Part shown: positions 1 through 8,710 of the stretch, one piece after another
Position numbering within the stretch: position 1 is the first letter of the stretch
Layout of the letters: each line of letters opens with the position of its first letter
Assembly (NCBI RefSeq): GCF_001426185.1
Contig: NZ_LMRP01000002.1
Coordinates: 310,157 to 374,156, forward strand
Direction of reading: 5' to 3'
From: Rhodococcus sp. Leaf247
Lineage (GTDB): Bacteria; Actinomycetota; Actinomycetes; Mycobacteriales; Mycobacteriaceae
Length of the DNA: 64,000 nt
The notes under the pieces: generated by a model
Seen by the model: only the letters and a program-made list of their open reading frames with translations
What the model was told of the DNA's origin: nothing
Databases searched by the model: none
Position numbers and translations under genes: made by a program

Positions 1-862
1 GTTTCCCGGCGTCACCGTTCTCGGTCATGATCGTGCGCGCACTCTTCTGGTAGATCGCACCCTGAGCATCGGTGAAGTCGACGCTCATCTGAGACCACGC
101 ATTCCAGTCCGCAGTGTCGTTCGGCATCGCAGGCGCCGTGTACGGGTGCCACCCGACGGCGTCGAAATAGTTCTTCGCTCCCGCGTCGTACATCTGGTCG
201 AGGTAGGTGAGCGGGGAGATCGCGTGCCCTTCCGGGCTCTGCCCCGTCGTTCCGTACGGCGACAGCCCGGCGGCGACGATGCTGATGGAGCTGTACGTGG
301 CGGCCTTCATCTTGGGATACGCGGCCTTCAGCAGGTCGACGTAGCCCTGCACGTTCGGCTTCCCGGTGACCGGGTCCGCCCAGAACATCCACAGATTCGG
401 TTCGTTCCACACCTCGTACGACCGGACACCCTGCGGCGCATACCTGCTGACGACTTTCGCGGCGAACGTGGCGTAGTCGTTCGGATTCGTCGGAGGTGTG
501 CTGCCGTCGGCCGTGGTCCGCGCCCACGGCGGTGTCTTCTGGATCAGCAGCAGCACGTTGAGCGACTTCGCCTTGGCTGCGGCCACCGCGCCGTCGGGAC
601 CCGCCCAGTTGAACGATGTGCGGCCGCCGTCCTGGACGTACCACCAGTCGATCTCGATCCGGACCCACTTGGCGCCGGTACCCGCCACCCGTGCCGCCTG
701 AGTTTTCTGCACCGCCGAACTGGCACGGAAGTCGATGCCGTTGAGACCGATTCCTTGGCGGCCCACGTACGAACTGGCCGCCGAGGCGTCCGGGACGCTC
801 AGCGACGCGATCACCATCGCCGCCACGACCACTATCTGCGCAACTCGTCTACCCATGTGCAT
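1..862 (-). CDS. Secreted clan-A glycoside hydrolase (cellulase-like), 3' end outside window
   Basis: The first 287 codons are present; the C-terminus lies beyond the left edge. The N-terminus is a Sec signal peptide (MHMGRR, a hydrophobic run, then ASA-A near residue 30). The body has the look of a (beta/alpha)8 GH5/GH39-type hydrolase: an early WVRIEIDWW strand, then YEVWNEPN, whose Glu after Asn is the usual acid/base of clan GH-A, and later a FDAVGWHPY strand. The substrate cannot be read from the sequence; a beta-linked cell-wall or plant polysaccharide is likely for the family. I chose the first ATG because a GGGGGG ribosome site lies 7 nt upstream. Confidence 0.8.
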   Translation of the reverse strand, partial: MHMGRRVAQIVVVAAMVIASLSVPDASAASSYVGRQGIGLNGIDFRASSAVQKTQAARVAGTGAKWVRIEIDWWYVQDGGRTSFNWAGPDGAVAAAKAKSLNVLLLIQKTPPWARTTADGSTPPTNPNDYATFAAKVVSRYAPQGVRSYEVWNEPNLWMFWADPVTGKPNVQGYVDLLKAAYPKMKAATYSSISIVAAGLSPYGTTGQSPEGHAISPLTYLDQMYDAGAKNYFDAVGWHPYTAPAMPNDTADWNAWSQMSVDFTDAQGAIYQKSARTIMTENGDAGK

Positions 863-938
863 GACGGCACCCCCCGACCGATGCGGCTACCGCGGACGCG
901 CGGGAACTCACGAGTCAGAAGTACCACCAGTCACATCA

Positions 939-952
939 GTCACACGTGTAAC
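939..952. promoter_or_regulatory. Near-perfect palindrome upstream of the secreted glycosidase
   Basis: The 14-mer GTCACACGTGTAAC differs from its own reverse complement at one symmetric pair. It lies in the 109-bp gap between the acyl-CoA synthetase 3' end and the glycosidase start, overlapping a direct repeat of CAGTCACA. Position and symmetry suit an operator for the glycosidase, but no regulator is adjacent, so this is inference. Confidence 0.35.
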
Positions 953-971
953 ACGCCGAACGCCGGTTCGA

Positions 972-2462
972 TCACCTCAACTCGCGTTTGAGCAGCTTGC
1001 CGCTCTGGTTACGTGGCAGTTCGTCCATGAACCGCACCTGCTTCGGAATCTTGAACGGTGCGATGCGGCCCGATACGTGCTCGACGATCTCCTCCGCGGT
1101 CACCGTGTGACCGTCCTTCACCGTGACCACGGCGGTGATCGCCTCGATCCACTTGTCGTCGGGAACGCCGATGACAGCCACCTCCGCAACAGCGGGATGG
1201 GTGTAGATCGCGTCCTCCACCTCGCGGGAGGCGACCAGGATCCCGCCGGTGTTGATGACGTCCTTGATGCGGTCCACCACGGTCACGAACCCGTCGGCGT
1301 CGCGGGTCACCAGGTCTCCGGAGTGGAACCAGCCGTCGCGGAACGCCTCGGCTGTGGCGTCGGGGTTGTCCCAGTACCCGTCGCACAACTGCGGCGAACG
1401 GTAGAGAATCTCTCCCGGTTCACCGTCCTCCACGTCCTCACCGTCGGCACTCACCACGCGCGTTTCGACGAAGAACACCGCCCGTCCACACGACGCGGGG
1501 CGCTCGTCGTGCTCCTCGGGTTGCAGCACCGTCGCGAGCGGCCCGATCTCGGATTGGCCGAAACAGTTGTAGAACTTCAGCTCCGGATACCGCGTCCGGA
1601 GCCGTTCGAGCACCGTGACCGGCATGATCGACGCTCCGTACTGGGCCTTCCTCAACGACGACAGGTCCCGACTGTCGAGATCGGGGTGACCGGCCAACGG
1701 CACCCACACCGTCGGCGCCAGGAAGAGCGACCCGATGCGTTCGGCCTCCACCCGGCGCAGGATCTCCGCGACGTCGGGCTTGGCCATCAGGCGGACCGTC
1801 GCCCCCACCGACAGGTACGGCAGAGCGAAGACATGCATCCCGGCGGAGTGGTAGAGCGGCATCGCGATCAACGGCGCATCGTCGGAGCCGAAGGACAGTG
1901 CGAGAACCGACGACACGTATTCGCTGACGAGAGCGCCGTGAGACATCATCGCGCCCTTGGGTTTCGACGTCGTCCCGGACGTGTAGAGCAACTGCGCCAG
2001 ATCCGAGGTGCGGACCGTGGGAAGTGACACGTCTGCGTCGGGGAGGTCGAGAAGCGTCTGCAGGGACAGCACCCTGTCCAGCGCCAGCCCGTCACGGACC
2101 GCGGCGACGGCCGGTTCCAGAGCATCGTCGACGAGCAGCGCGCGCGCTCCCGACTGACGGACGAGGTAGGTCAACTCGTCCTCGATCAACGCGTAGTTGA
2201 TCGGCACGTGGACGAGGCCGGCTCGCGAGCACGCGAGGAAACCCACGATGTAGGAGTCCGAATTCGTGCCGTACGCCGCTACTCGGTCTCCCGGACGCAG
2301 ACCTGTCGACACCAGGTGCCGTGCCACGCGGGAGACCACGCCGTCGAGCTCCGTGTAGGTGTGGGTGCGGCCGTCGAACTCCAGCGCGGGCCTGTCCGGG
2401 TGACGACGCGCCGATCGCGTCAGGATTCCGTCGACCGTGCTCGCGCGAACATCAGCTGTCAT
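972..2462 (-). CDS. Class I adenylate-forming acyl-CoA synthetase (FadD-type)
   Basis: A 496-residue ANL-superfamily enzyme that would activate a fatty or aromatic acid with ATP and CoA. Visible motifs are the phosphate loop YTSGTTSKPKG (about residues 160-170), the adenine region FGQSEIGP (a variant of the usual YGxTE), the hinge region around DRIKDVIN, and the C-terminal NQSGKLLKREL with the catalytic lysine of the GK motif. The length is usual for short/medium FadD or 4-coumarate-CoA-ligase-like enzymes. It stands alone with no beta-oxidation partner next to it, so the acid substrate is unknown. Confidence 0.9.
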   Translation of the reverse strand: MTADVRASTVDGILTRSARRHPDRPALEFDGRTHTYTELDGVVSRVARHLVSTGLRPGDRVAAYGTNSDSYIVGFLACSRAGLVHVPINYALIEDELTYLVRQSGARALLVDDALEPAVAAVRDGLALDRVLSLQTLLDLPDADVSLPTVRTSDLAQLLYTSGTTSKPKGAMMSHGALVSEYVSSVLALSFGSDDAPLIAMPLYHSAGMHVFALPYLSVGATVRLMAKPDVAEILRRVEAERIGSLFLAPTVWVPLAGHPDLDSRDLSSLRKAQYGASIMPVTVLERLRTRYPELKFYNCFGQSEIGPLATVLQPEEHDERPASCGRAVFFVETRVVSADGEDVEDGEPGEILYRSPQLCDGYWDNPDATAEAFRDGWFHSGDLVTRDADGFVTVVDRIKDVINTGGILVASREVEDAIYTHPAVAEVAVIGVPDDKWIEAITAVVTVKDGHTVTAEEIVEHVSGRIAPFKIPKQVRFMDELPRNQSGKLLKRELR

Positions 2463-2484
2463 ACCCCGGACACTAGAGACATCC

Positions 2485-2510
2485 GCCCGAGGGGAACAGT
2501 CCCCACGGGC
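2485..2510 (-). terminator. Hairpin directly after the EVE-like gene
   Basis: Nested arms GCCCG/CGGGC and GGGGA/TCCCC close on an ACAG loop. The hairpin touches the stop codon of the upstream minus-strand gene. It lacks a clear U-tract, as is common for actinobacterial terminators. Confidence 0.6.
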
Positions 2511-2963
2511 TCAGCTGCGGCCGACTCGCGCGCTCGCGATCGGACCCAGAACGGCCCACTCGTCGGCCGTGATCACCGAGGGATTCGACTGTTGCGGGGA
2601 CCGCAGGACCTCGAGTGCGTCCAGCCCTGCGGTGACGGCACACTCCGCAGCCGTCAGCGGTTCGTCGAACGTCCGGATACGGGTGGGAACGTGCAGTCGC
2701 CGATCGTGCGGATCGTGCATATCGACAGCTGGTCCGAGGACTGTTCCGAGTCCCCAGAAACCCCGGGTCGGGTGGGCACCCGAGGCATTGCTGACCCACA
2801 GCAGAACGGGTTGACCCTCGCCCATGAGCCGGGACCGGTAGTTGGGCGCGACGCACCACTCGCCGCCCGCATCACCGGTCGCCAGCAGCGCTACGGCGTC
2901 GGTCCGCCGCGGATTGCACGTGATCACCCAGGCACCGAGCGTTCGACGGGTGATTCTGTCCAT
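2511..2963 (-). CDS. EVE/PUA-like domain protein
   Basis: A 150-residue protein starting MDRITRRTLGAWVITCNP, followed by a region fitting the EVE fold: WVI-CNP at the start, the GEGQPVLLWVSN strand, and RGFWGLGTVLGPAV. EVE domains are PUA-like and bind modified bases in DNA or RNA; several partner with restriction or RNA-modification systems. Here there is no such partner in view. I chose the internal ATG over a start 26 codons earlier because GGGGG lies 9 nt before it and the upstream extension has no family-like sequence. The function is inferred from the fold only. Confidence 0.6.
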   Translation of the reverse strand: MDRITRRTLGAWVITCNPRRTDAVALLATGDAGGEWCVAPNYRSRLMGEGQPVLLWVSNASGAHPTRGFWGLGTVLGPAVDMHDPHDRRLHVPTRIRTFDEPLTAAECAVTAGLDALEVLRSPQQSNPSVITADEWAVLGPIASARVGRS

Positions 2964-3057
2964 GCGCGCGTTCCCCCGAGTTTCTGTGAAGTAGCAGTAA
3001 CATTGTGCTCGAAAATGGGTATAAGTCAGTGACTGACCCACTTATCAAGGACATGTG

Positions 3058-3546
3058 ATGCCAGCACATCGGCGCCCGACCCGCACCGGACGACGCCTGA
3101 CGCTGATCGGCGCCGCGGTGGTCGTCCTGGCCGGCGCCGCGACCACGACCACGACCATGGTGCTGGGTGACGGCGTGACCGCCGACGCCTCGGATGTTCC
3201 GACACCCGCGAGGCAGTCGTCCATCGGCACGCCCGTCCCCACCATCGACACCCCGGCAGTGGTGACCGCGGCGGGAGAACGGGTCGCCGCCGCGGAACCC
3301 GTCGACGCATTTGCACAGATCATGGAGATGGCGGGCTTCCCGACGGATGCGGACACCGCCGCGTTCATGGACACCTCGGTCACCGCGATCTGCCGTGACC
3401 TCGCCGTCGGTCGCACCGGCGTCGACATCCTGGCCGAGACGGCCGACCGGACCCGAGCCCGCGGATGGACAGACGAACAGTCCGACGGACTCGTCTACAT
3501 CGGTGTCGCCTCGGAATGCTCTGCCTACTCGTACCTGCTCCCCTGA
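3058..3546 (+). CDS. Small secreted or membrane-anchored DUF732-like protein
   Basis: About 162 residues. A basic N-terminus is followed by one hydrophobic segment (about 14-30) acting as signal peptide or anchor, then a Thr/Pro-rich linker. The C-terminal domain of about 80 residues has two cysteines, in ICRDLAVG and SECSAYSYL, spaced like DUF732 proteins of mycobacteria and rhodococci. That family's function is unknown. The ATG is preceded by AAGG at 7 nt; a GTG one codon earlier is an alternative. It is divergent from the EVE-like gene and convergent with the immunity gene. Confidence 0.6.
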   Translation: MPAHRRPTRTGRRLTLIGAAVVVLAGAATTTTTMVLGDGVTADASDVPTPARQSSIGTPVPTIDTPAVVTAAGERVAAAEPVDAFAQIMEMAGFPTDADTAAFMDTSVTAICRDLAVGRTGVDILAETADRTRARGWTDEQSDGLVYIGVASECSAYSYLLP

Positions 3547-3556
3547 GCTGCGCAGG

Positions 3557-3796
3557 TCACCCCCGCAGCTGACGCGCGCCGTCCCACCCCTCCGGCCGAG
3601 GAGCGGACGACGTCCACGGACAGCCCTGCTCGATCCAGCGACGGCGCCACGACTGCGGCGAGACACCGAGATCGTCGTCGGTGACTCCGAACTCGAAGCC
3701 GCACGACGGGCAGATCTCGTACGACGCACCGGCGTCCGAGTACGGCGGTTCGGCGAGATCCGGATAGTGGCAGATCGGGCAGACGGTGTCGCTCAT
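3557..3796 (-). CDS. Probable immunity protein with two CPxC zinc-ribbon motifs
   Basis: A 79-residue cytosolic protein with CPICHYPDL near the N-terminus and CPSCGFEFGVTDDD about 25 residues later, then W-rich text (SWRRRWIEQGCPW) ending in a DGARQL tail. This Cys-rich small family is widespread and is often found next to polymorphic toxin genes. Here its ATG overlaps the stop codon of the upstream toxin gene by 4 nt (ATGA), so the two are translationally coupled. That placement is the classical position of an immunity gene. The immunity role is inference from context; the zinc-ribbon reading is from the cysteines. Confidence 0.65.
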   Translation of the reverse strand: MSDTVCPICHYPDLAEPPYSDAGASYEICPSCGFEFGVTDDDLGVSPQSWRRRWIEQGCPWTSSAPRPEGWDGARQLRG

Positions 3797-5070
3797 TCGG
3801 TGATGACCCCCGGTTGGCGGTCCCAGTACGACGCACCGGAACTAGGCTTGAAGTATGTCTTGGTGATGCCGTCCGGCGTGTACGACGCGAAGGTGTTCGT
3901 CTCGGCGTCGTACATCCGGATCGTGCCGTCGGGACCGACCTTCATCTGGTGTGATCCCTCCGTGCGGAACCGCGCCGCGAGGTCGGCGTACTCGTCGGAC
4001 GACCGCGCTCCGACGTCGGCACCGTGACGGGCGAAGTGATCGTCGAGCGCCCTGGAGGACGACCACCCGGAAGGCGGGGCGCCGGCGCCGCGCTCGACCG
4101 TGGCCACGTCGTCGAGGCCGACGGGCACCCGCGACGTCAGATCCTCGACATCGTCGGTGGCCCGCCGCATGGTCTGCATCGAGGTCTCGTTCCGCCGCAT
4201 CCGTGCGAACGCGTGCAGCGCATCGATGACCCGGCGAACACGGGCGGCTGTACGGGCGAACCGACCGGCGGCCACCGCAGCCCCGGCCGCGGCCGACAGC
4301 CCGGCGGAGACGAAGGCCAACCCGATACCGACCGCGACGGCCGCGGCTTCCTCGAGCGCGAACTGTTCGATCAGGTCCCGGATCTCTCGACGCGCCTCGT
4401 CCAGTCGCTCCGCGTAGTCGCGGCAGAGAGCGGCGAGTCCGGAACAGGCACCCGCGGCGGCTTCCACCGCGTCGGACAATCGACGCAGATCGCGATGCAT
4501 GCCGTCGAGTTCCGGCGACCGGACCGCAGCCAGGTCGGACGTCGCCGACAGGATGTCGGAGCGGGCATCGAGCATCGCCTGGCCCAGCACGATCCACTGC
4601 CGCGCCGCGTCGCGCAACGCTCCGGTGTCTCCGTTGGGACACGGCACACCGACCGCGTCGGCGAGCTCGACCGCTCCCTGTAGGCCGGGCCCGGAATCCC
4701 CCACGGCGCTGGGGTAGTCGAGTTGCCTGGTGGATGCGGGCGCCCTACCGGCCGGCGGCGCCGACCCCGGGGTCAGCGCATTCGCCTCCGCAGCAGCATG
4801 ATTGGCGCCGGCCTGCTCGACCAGTCGAGCCGTGACGGAGGTGGCCGAGAAGACGGTGGCGACTGATCGGCCGAGTTCGGTGACCTGCCCGTCGTACGAC
4901 GTGCCCCATTGCTCGCCGGCAGCATCGCTTCCTGCCATGCCGGCCCACCGGGCGGCAGCGGCGTGATGAGCGGCAGCCGCCGCCGACATGACCTGCTCGG
5001 CACGGTAGATCGTGCGCGCCGCGGCGGCGTAGACCTCGGGCGAGACGTCGAGAACCGCCGGAGGCGCCAT
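3793..5070 (-). CDS. WXG/PPE-like polymorphic toxin with C-terminal RNase-like domain
   Basis: About 425 residues from MAPPAVLDVS; the start forms TGATG with the stop of the preceding WXG100 gene. Residues 1-100 are helical and Ala-rich, like WXG/PPE delivery domains. A central helical region includes a hydrophobic stretch (VGIGLAFVSAGLSAAAGAAVAAG). The last 85 residues carry DDHFARHG, SSDEYADLAARF, Y-D-ETNTFASY-PDGITKTYFKP and SYWDRQPG. This resembles the C-terminal nuclease toxins of the BECR fold (CdiA-C tRNase-like), in which His, Arg and Tyr do the catalysis. Export by a type VII system and RNA cleavage are inferred. An extension 56 codons upstream lies inside the WXG100 gene and was not used. 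Confidence 0.65.
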   Translation of the reverse strand: MAPPAVLDVSPEVYAAAARTIYRAEQVMSAAAAAHHAAAARWAGMAGSDAAGEQWGTSYDGQVTELGRSVATVFSATSVTARLVEQAGANHAAAEANALTPGSAPPAGRAPASTRQLDYPSAVGDSGPGLQGAVELADAVGVPCPNGDTGALRDAARQWIVLGQAMLDARSDILSATSDLAAVRSPELDGMHRDLRRLSDAVEAAAGACSGLAALCRDYAERLDEARREIRDLIEQFALEEAAAVAVGIGLAFVSAGLSAAAGAAVAAGRFARTAARVRRVIDALHAFARMRRNETSMQTMRRATDDVEDLTSRVPVGLDDVATVERGAGAPPSGWSSSRALDDHFARHGADVGARSSDEYADLAARFRTEGSHQMKVGPDGTIRMYDAETNTFASYTPDGITKTYFKPSSGASYWDRQPGVITE

Positions 5071-5357
5071 CAGCGTCGGCCGAACATGAGCAGATTGGCA
5101 TCGACCGCGGCGGTGTAGGACGAATGTGCCCGATGCGCAGCATGTCTCATCGACTCGACACCCTCGGTCATGTCGCGGGCGTTCGACAACCATGCAGCAT
5201 GCACGGCTCGGTGCGCGTCGGCTGCTACGCCCTCCCACGGCAGTGCGTCCACTCGTGTCGCCACCTCGGCGAGTGCGTTACGCGTCGTGTCGACCATGTG
5301 CGCCAGTCGCACCACCACCGAGTCCAGCTCTGCCAGATCCGCACGGAAGCCGCTCAC
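5070..5357 (-). CDS. WXG100-family-like small helical protein
   Basis: A 95-residue protein (VSGFRADLAELDSVVVRLAH start) predicted as two long helices around a central LPWEGVAADAHRA turn, where the W-x-G signature is represented as WEG. Such proteins form helical hairpin pairs that carry or target substrates to ESX/type VII secretion. Its GTG start overlaps the stop codon of the upstream WXG100 gene by 4 nt (GTGA), and its stop overlaps the toxin start by 1 nt, so all three are one coupled unit. It is probably the chaperone or delivery partner of the toxin. Confidence 0.7.
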   Translation of the reverse strand: MSGFRADLAELDSVVVRLAHMVDTTRNALAEVATRVDALPWEGVAADAHRAVHAAWLSNARDMTEGVESMRHAAHRAHSSYTAAVDANLLMFGRR

Positions 5358-5650
5358 GATGCACCCGCGACGGCGGCGGCTGTCGACTCGTCCTGCTGCG
5401 CATACATTGTCGCCGCGACCTCCAGAGTGCGCGCGGATTCGGCAAGAACCGCCACCATCTCTCGTGCACCGTGGTGGACCGTTGCCCATCCATCGGCGAA
5501 CGCGCTCGCGGCGGCGCCGTGCCACGAGGCAGCGATTGCCGCGATAGCCGTTGCCGCATCGGCGATCTCACGGTCGAGATCGTCGGACACCCGCCCCAAC
5601 GCTCGGCCCACATCCACCATGGCCGGTGTATCGACAGCCGTGTGTTCCAT
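5354..5650 (-). CDS. WXG100 family protein, first gene of toxin cassette
   Basis: A 98-residue protein, MEHTAVDTPAMVDVG..., with two predicted helices and the signature WHGAAASAFADGW (W-x-G) at the turn. This is the classic ESAT-6/CFP-10-like architecture. The ATG has a GGGGGGAG ribosome site 6 nt upstream. It heads a four-gene minus-strand unit (WXG100, WXG100, toxin, immunity) whose junctions all overlap. It probably pairs with the second WXG100 protein for type VII export; no secretion ATPase is encoded in this window. Confidence 0.8.
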   Translation of the reverse strand: MEHTAVDTPAMVDVGRALGRVSDDLDREIADAATAIAAIAASWHGAAASAFADGWATVHHGAREMVAVLAESARTLEVAATMYAQQDESTAAAVAGAS

Positions 5651-5765
5651 ACCGGTCTCCCCCCGAACGACCCGTCGACGCCGTCGATCGACGACGCGTA
5701 CAGACATGGACGGATTCACGGCCGCATCGGTTCCCGGCGCGCGCGAGCAACCGACCCCGGACAGA

Positions 5766-5801
5766 CGAATGCGGCGCCTGCCCCCGCAGACGCCGCATTC
5801 G
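5766..5801 (-). terminator. Hairpin between csbD-like gene and the toxin cassette
   Basis: Perfect 11-bp arms CGAATGCGGCG / CGCCGCATTCG flank a 14-nt loop. It lies about 110 nt after the stop of the CsbD-like gene and 116 nt before the first WXG100 start, and probably ends the former's transcript. Confidence 0.6.
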
Positions 5802-5908
5802 GTTGCAGCTCACCGTGCACCGCGGTGACGGTGGACGGTGCTCAGCTCAACGCTGCCCCCTCGTTCGAACGAACAGTCCGCAGCATTGAACCGGATATCG
5901 TCCGGTGA

Positions 5909-6547
5909 TCAGCGATCGAGCTTGTGCTTCACCGTCTCGGCCAGATCGTGGCCGAAGCTCTGCGCGGCGGACAGACGCTGCTCGGCGATGCGGCGCGGGG
6001 CGTTGCGGCGACGGCGCACGAGGACAACGGCGACGATCGCACCGATGACGGCGGCGATGACGGGCGCGCTGACAGCGGAGGCCTTCTTCACATCGGACGA
6101 GTTGGCATCGAAGCTGCGCACCTGCTGGGCGACGTTGTCGGCGGCGTGCTTGGCGCGGTCCGCGACCTCGCCGGCCTTGTCCTGCGCCTTGGCAGCGACC
6201 TCGTTCGCCTTGTCGGCAGCCTTCTCCGCGACGTCACCTGCCTTGTCGGCAACCTCGTTCGCCTTGTCCGCTGCCTTGTTGGCGGCGTCGTCCGCCTTGC
6301 CGGCGACCTTGTTCGCCGCGTGCTCGGTCTTGTCGGCGACGTCGCCCGCCGTTTCCTTCACGGCATCCTTGGCGTCGTCGACCGCTTCGCCGGCCTTGTC
6401 GACGGCCTGCTTGCCGTCCGCCTTCGTCTGCTGTGCGGCACCCTCGGTGCGCAGCGAGTCGTCCCCGGTGGCCTCGCCGACCTTCTTCTTCGCGGCGCCT
6501 GCGGCCTCGTCGACCTTGTTCTGTGCCTTCTCGATGAAGTCGGCCAT
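5909..6547 (-). CDS. CsbD-like stress protein with LEA-type repeats and C-terminal anchor
   Basis: 212 residues. Positions 1-60 resemble the CsbD family (MADFIEKAQNKVDEAAG, VGEATGDDSLRTEGAAQQ). Positions 60-145 are a charged, Ala/Lys/Asp-rich repeat (DKANEVADKAG, DKAGEVADRAK), predicted as an amphipathic helix like group 3 LEA or apolipoprotein proteins. A transmembrane helix (about 159-177) is followed by RRRR and a short cytosolic tail. Such proteins are typically stress-induced and protect membranes or proteins; that role is inferred. AAAGGAG lies just upstream of the ATG. The promoter region (6548-6710) is shared with the divergent next gene. Confidence 0.75.
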   Translation of the reverse strand: MADFIEKAQNKVDEAAGAAKKKVGEATGDDSLRTEGAAQQTKADGKQAVDKAGEAVDDAKDAVKETAGDVADKTEHAANKVAGKADDAANKAADKANEVADKAGDVAEKAADKANEVAAKAQDKAGEVADRAKHAADNVAQQVRSFDANSSDVKKASAVSAPVIAAVIGAIVAVVLVRRRRNAPRRIAEQRLSAAQSFGHDLAETVKHKLDR

Positions 6548-6710
6548 GGTGAGCTCCTTTCGACGCTGCCCCTACCGGGCGCGCTCGTGTTCGTATGAAG
6601 GTGAGTCGTACCGAGAACGCAGAAGCGTGCGCCGCCAGCACATGATCTGGGTCACAGTCGGCGGCAACCTACCGCGTCGACGCGTGTCCGTGCACCACTA
6701 GGGTCGGCGC

Positions 6711-7823
6711 ATGGGATCGAATCGACCGTCCAACCGTGGCCAGAAGCGTGCGGCCAAGACTGCAGCACGTCGGCGTCGTCAGACCGGTGCACCCACGGCC
6801 TCCACCACCGAACGCGTCCTTGCACGCTTCGTCACCTGGATGGCAGCGCAGGACGGTGCCGGGGACATCGAACCCACCAGGCGTGTCGTCGAGTCGCTCC
6901 TGGGCGAACTGACCAGGGTCCACGAGAAGTTCACCCCTACCGCGTGGACACCCGACGACGCCCATCTCGTTCTCGACGCCGCCGAGTCCGTCCTGGCACA
7001 GGACACCGAGGCGAGCGAGGACGCGGCGCTGCATCTGGTGTTCAGCGCCCTGTCCTATCTGACGTTCCTCGACGACGAGGACATCTGGAGCGGAAGCGAC
7101 GCGGACTACGAGCACTGCATGGAAGACCTGACGGACTTCGTCGACGGAATGCCCGACACCCTCACCCCCGACGACGTCACGCTTCCCGACGTGTCCGCGA
7201 GCGACGAGGCGGGCGCCCTCGCGGGACTCTCCGTGATCGGTCGAGTGGACGCGCTGCTGGCCTGGTCGTCGACCGGTGCTCCCGTGGACGCACGTGCGGT
7301 GGCCGACGCCCTCGGTGTGAACGTCCCCGCATCCGCGTTCCAGATGCCGGCCGACGTTCCCGAGCTGGCCCACACCTGGAACTGCGCGATCGAGTCCGGT
7401 GTCGTCGAGATCTCCGCGAGCGGCGCCGCTCCGGGACCTCTCGCTGCCGACTTCCGCGCCCGCGCTGTCGAGGCGTTGCGTGCGGTGGTCGCTGCCTTCG
7501 TGCGGGTGCAGTTGTCCGCCGGCGAGGAAGTGGACGTGTCCGCGTCGGTCGCCGACAGTTTCGTCGCCCAGAGCGTGCTCGCGGCGATGACCCCCGATCC
7601 TCCGGAGGGCAACCTCGACGAGAACTACGACGACCTCGAGGGCGAGGACAAGCGCACCGCGGAGCTCGTCACCGCTCGACTGCGCGCCTTCATCGACGAG
7701 GGCCTGATCGTCGGCGGCGACGTCCTGCTCGTGCCGCCGCAGCTCCGGCATGCGGTCCTCGACGGAATCGCCGGCGCGGACATCTTCGGAACCGCGGCAG
7801 ACGACACCCCGCCTCAGGACTGA
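6711..7823 (+). CDS. Conserved actinobacterial hypothetical protein
   Basis: 370 residues, cytosolic, acidic overall after a very basic first 25 residues (RGQKRAAKTAARRRRQ). No catalytic motif or named domain was recognised. The middle has acidic clusters (FLDDEDIWSGSDADYE) and the C-terminal third is helical (DKRTAELVTARLRAFIDEGLIVGGDVLLVPPQLR). The basic N-terminus with an acidic body recalls small RNA- or ribosome-associated proteins, but this is only an impression. It is monocistronic, divergent from the CsbD-like gene and followed by the phosphoketolase remnant. Confidence 0.65.
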   Translation: MGSNRPSNRGQKRAAKTAARRRRQTGAPTASTTERVLARFVTWMAAQDGAGDIEPTRRVVESLLGELTRVHEKFTPTAWTPDDAHLVLDAAESVLAQDTEASEDAALHLVFSALSYLTFLDDEDIWSGSDADYEHCMEDLTDFVDGMPDTLTPDDVTLPDVSASDEAGALAGLSVIGRVDALLAWSSTGAPVDARAVADALGVNVPASAFQMPADVPELAHTWNCAIESGVVEISASGAAPGPLAADFRARAVEALRAVVAAFVRVQLSAGEEVDVSASVADSFVAQSVLAAMTPDPPEGNLDENYDDLEGEDKRTAELVTARLRAFIDEGLIVGGDVLLVPPQLRHAVLDGIAGADIFGTAADDTPPQD

Positions 7824-7927
7824 GAACGAGCGTCGTGAGATCCACCGGTCCGGCGCTGCATGGATCCGCCTCCCACGGGTAGGCCACTGCCGACGAGCGG
7901 GGCCACCCGGTCGGGAGAGGACCGCAC

Positions 7928-8710
7928 ATGCCGTACGAGGATCACGACCTGGACCTGGACCTGCGCTGGTGGGCCGCCGCGAACTATCTGACCGTCGCGC
8001 AGATCTATCTGCAGGACAACACGTTGCTGCGCGAGCCCCTGCGAGCCGAGCACATCAAGCCTCGACTCCTGGGGCACTGGGGAACCAGCCCCGGATTGTC
8101 GATGATCTACACACTGCTGAACCGACACATCAAACGCACCGACACCGACTGGCTGTACGTCACCGGACCGGGTCACGGCGGTCCGGCCCTGGTCGCGTCC
8201 ACGTATCTGGAGGGCACCTACAGCGAGATCTACCCGAAGGTCTCGCGGGACGCCGCCGGCGTGCACGTCCTGTGCCGCCAATTCTCCTCACCCGGTGGCA
8301 TTCCGAGCCATGTCAGCGTGCCCACACCGGGCAGCATCCACGAAGGCGGCGAGCTCGGCTACGCGCTGGTGCATGCCGCCGGTGCGGCGTTCGACCGGCC
8401 CGACCTGACGGTCGCGTGTGTCATCGGCGACGGTGAGGCGGAAACCGGACCTCTGTCCGCGTCGTGGAAACTGCCGGCCTTCCTGAACGTCCGACGCGAC
8501 GGTGCGGTTCTGCCGATCCTGCATCTGAACGGCGCGAAGATCGCCGGACCGACAGTGCTCGGCCGCATGTCCGACGAGGACGTGACGAACTATCTGTCGG
8601 GACAGGGATGGTCCCCTGTCGTCGTCGAGGGTGAGGATCCTCGACACGTCTTTCGGGACTTCGAGCGAGCACTACGGGAGTCGCACACCACCATTCGCGA
8701 GATCCAGTAG
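7928..8710 (+). pseudogene. Phosphoketolase, 5' third only (truncated xfp)
   Basis: Phosphoketolase uses thiamine diphosphate to split xylulose-5-P or fructose-6-P to acetyl-P. The reading frame matches its N-terminal part very well: [30 protein letters not shown] text, [42 protein letters not shown]. Family members have about 790-800 residues, but homology stops at residue 260 ([11 protein letters not shown]), where a TAG follows immediately. The sequence beyond belongs to a different gene on the other strand. The ThDP pyrophosphate site is partly kept, but the rest is gone, so the product should be inactive. Confidence 0.85.

Noticed and set aside
5071..5238. Upstream extension of the toxin gene
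   Set aside because: It lies inside the WXG100 gene and has Arg/Cys-rich out-of-frame text; the TGATG coupling gives a normal start at 5070.
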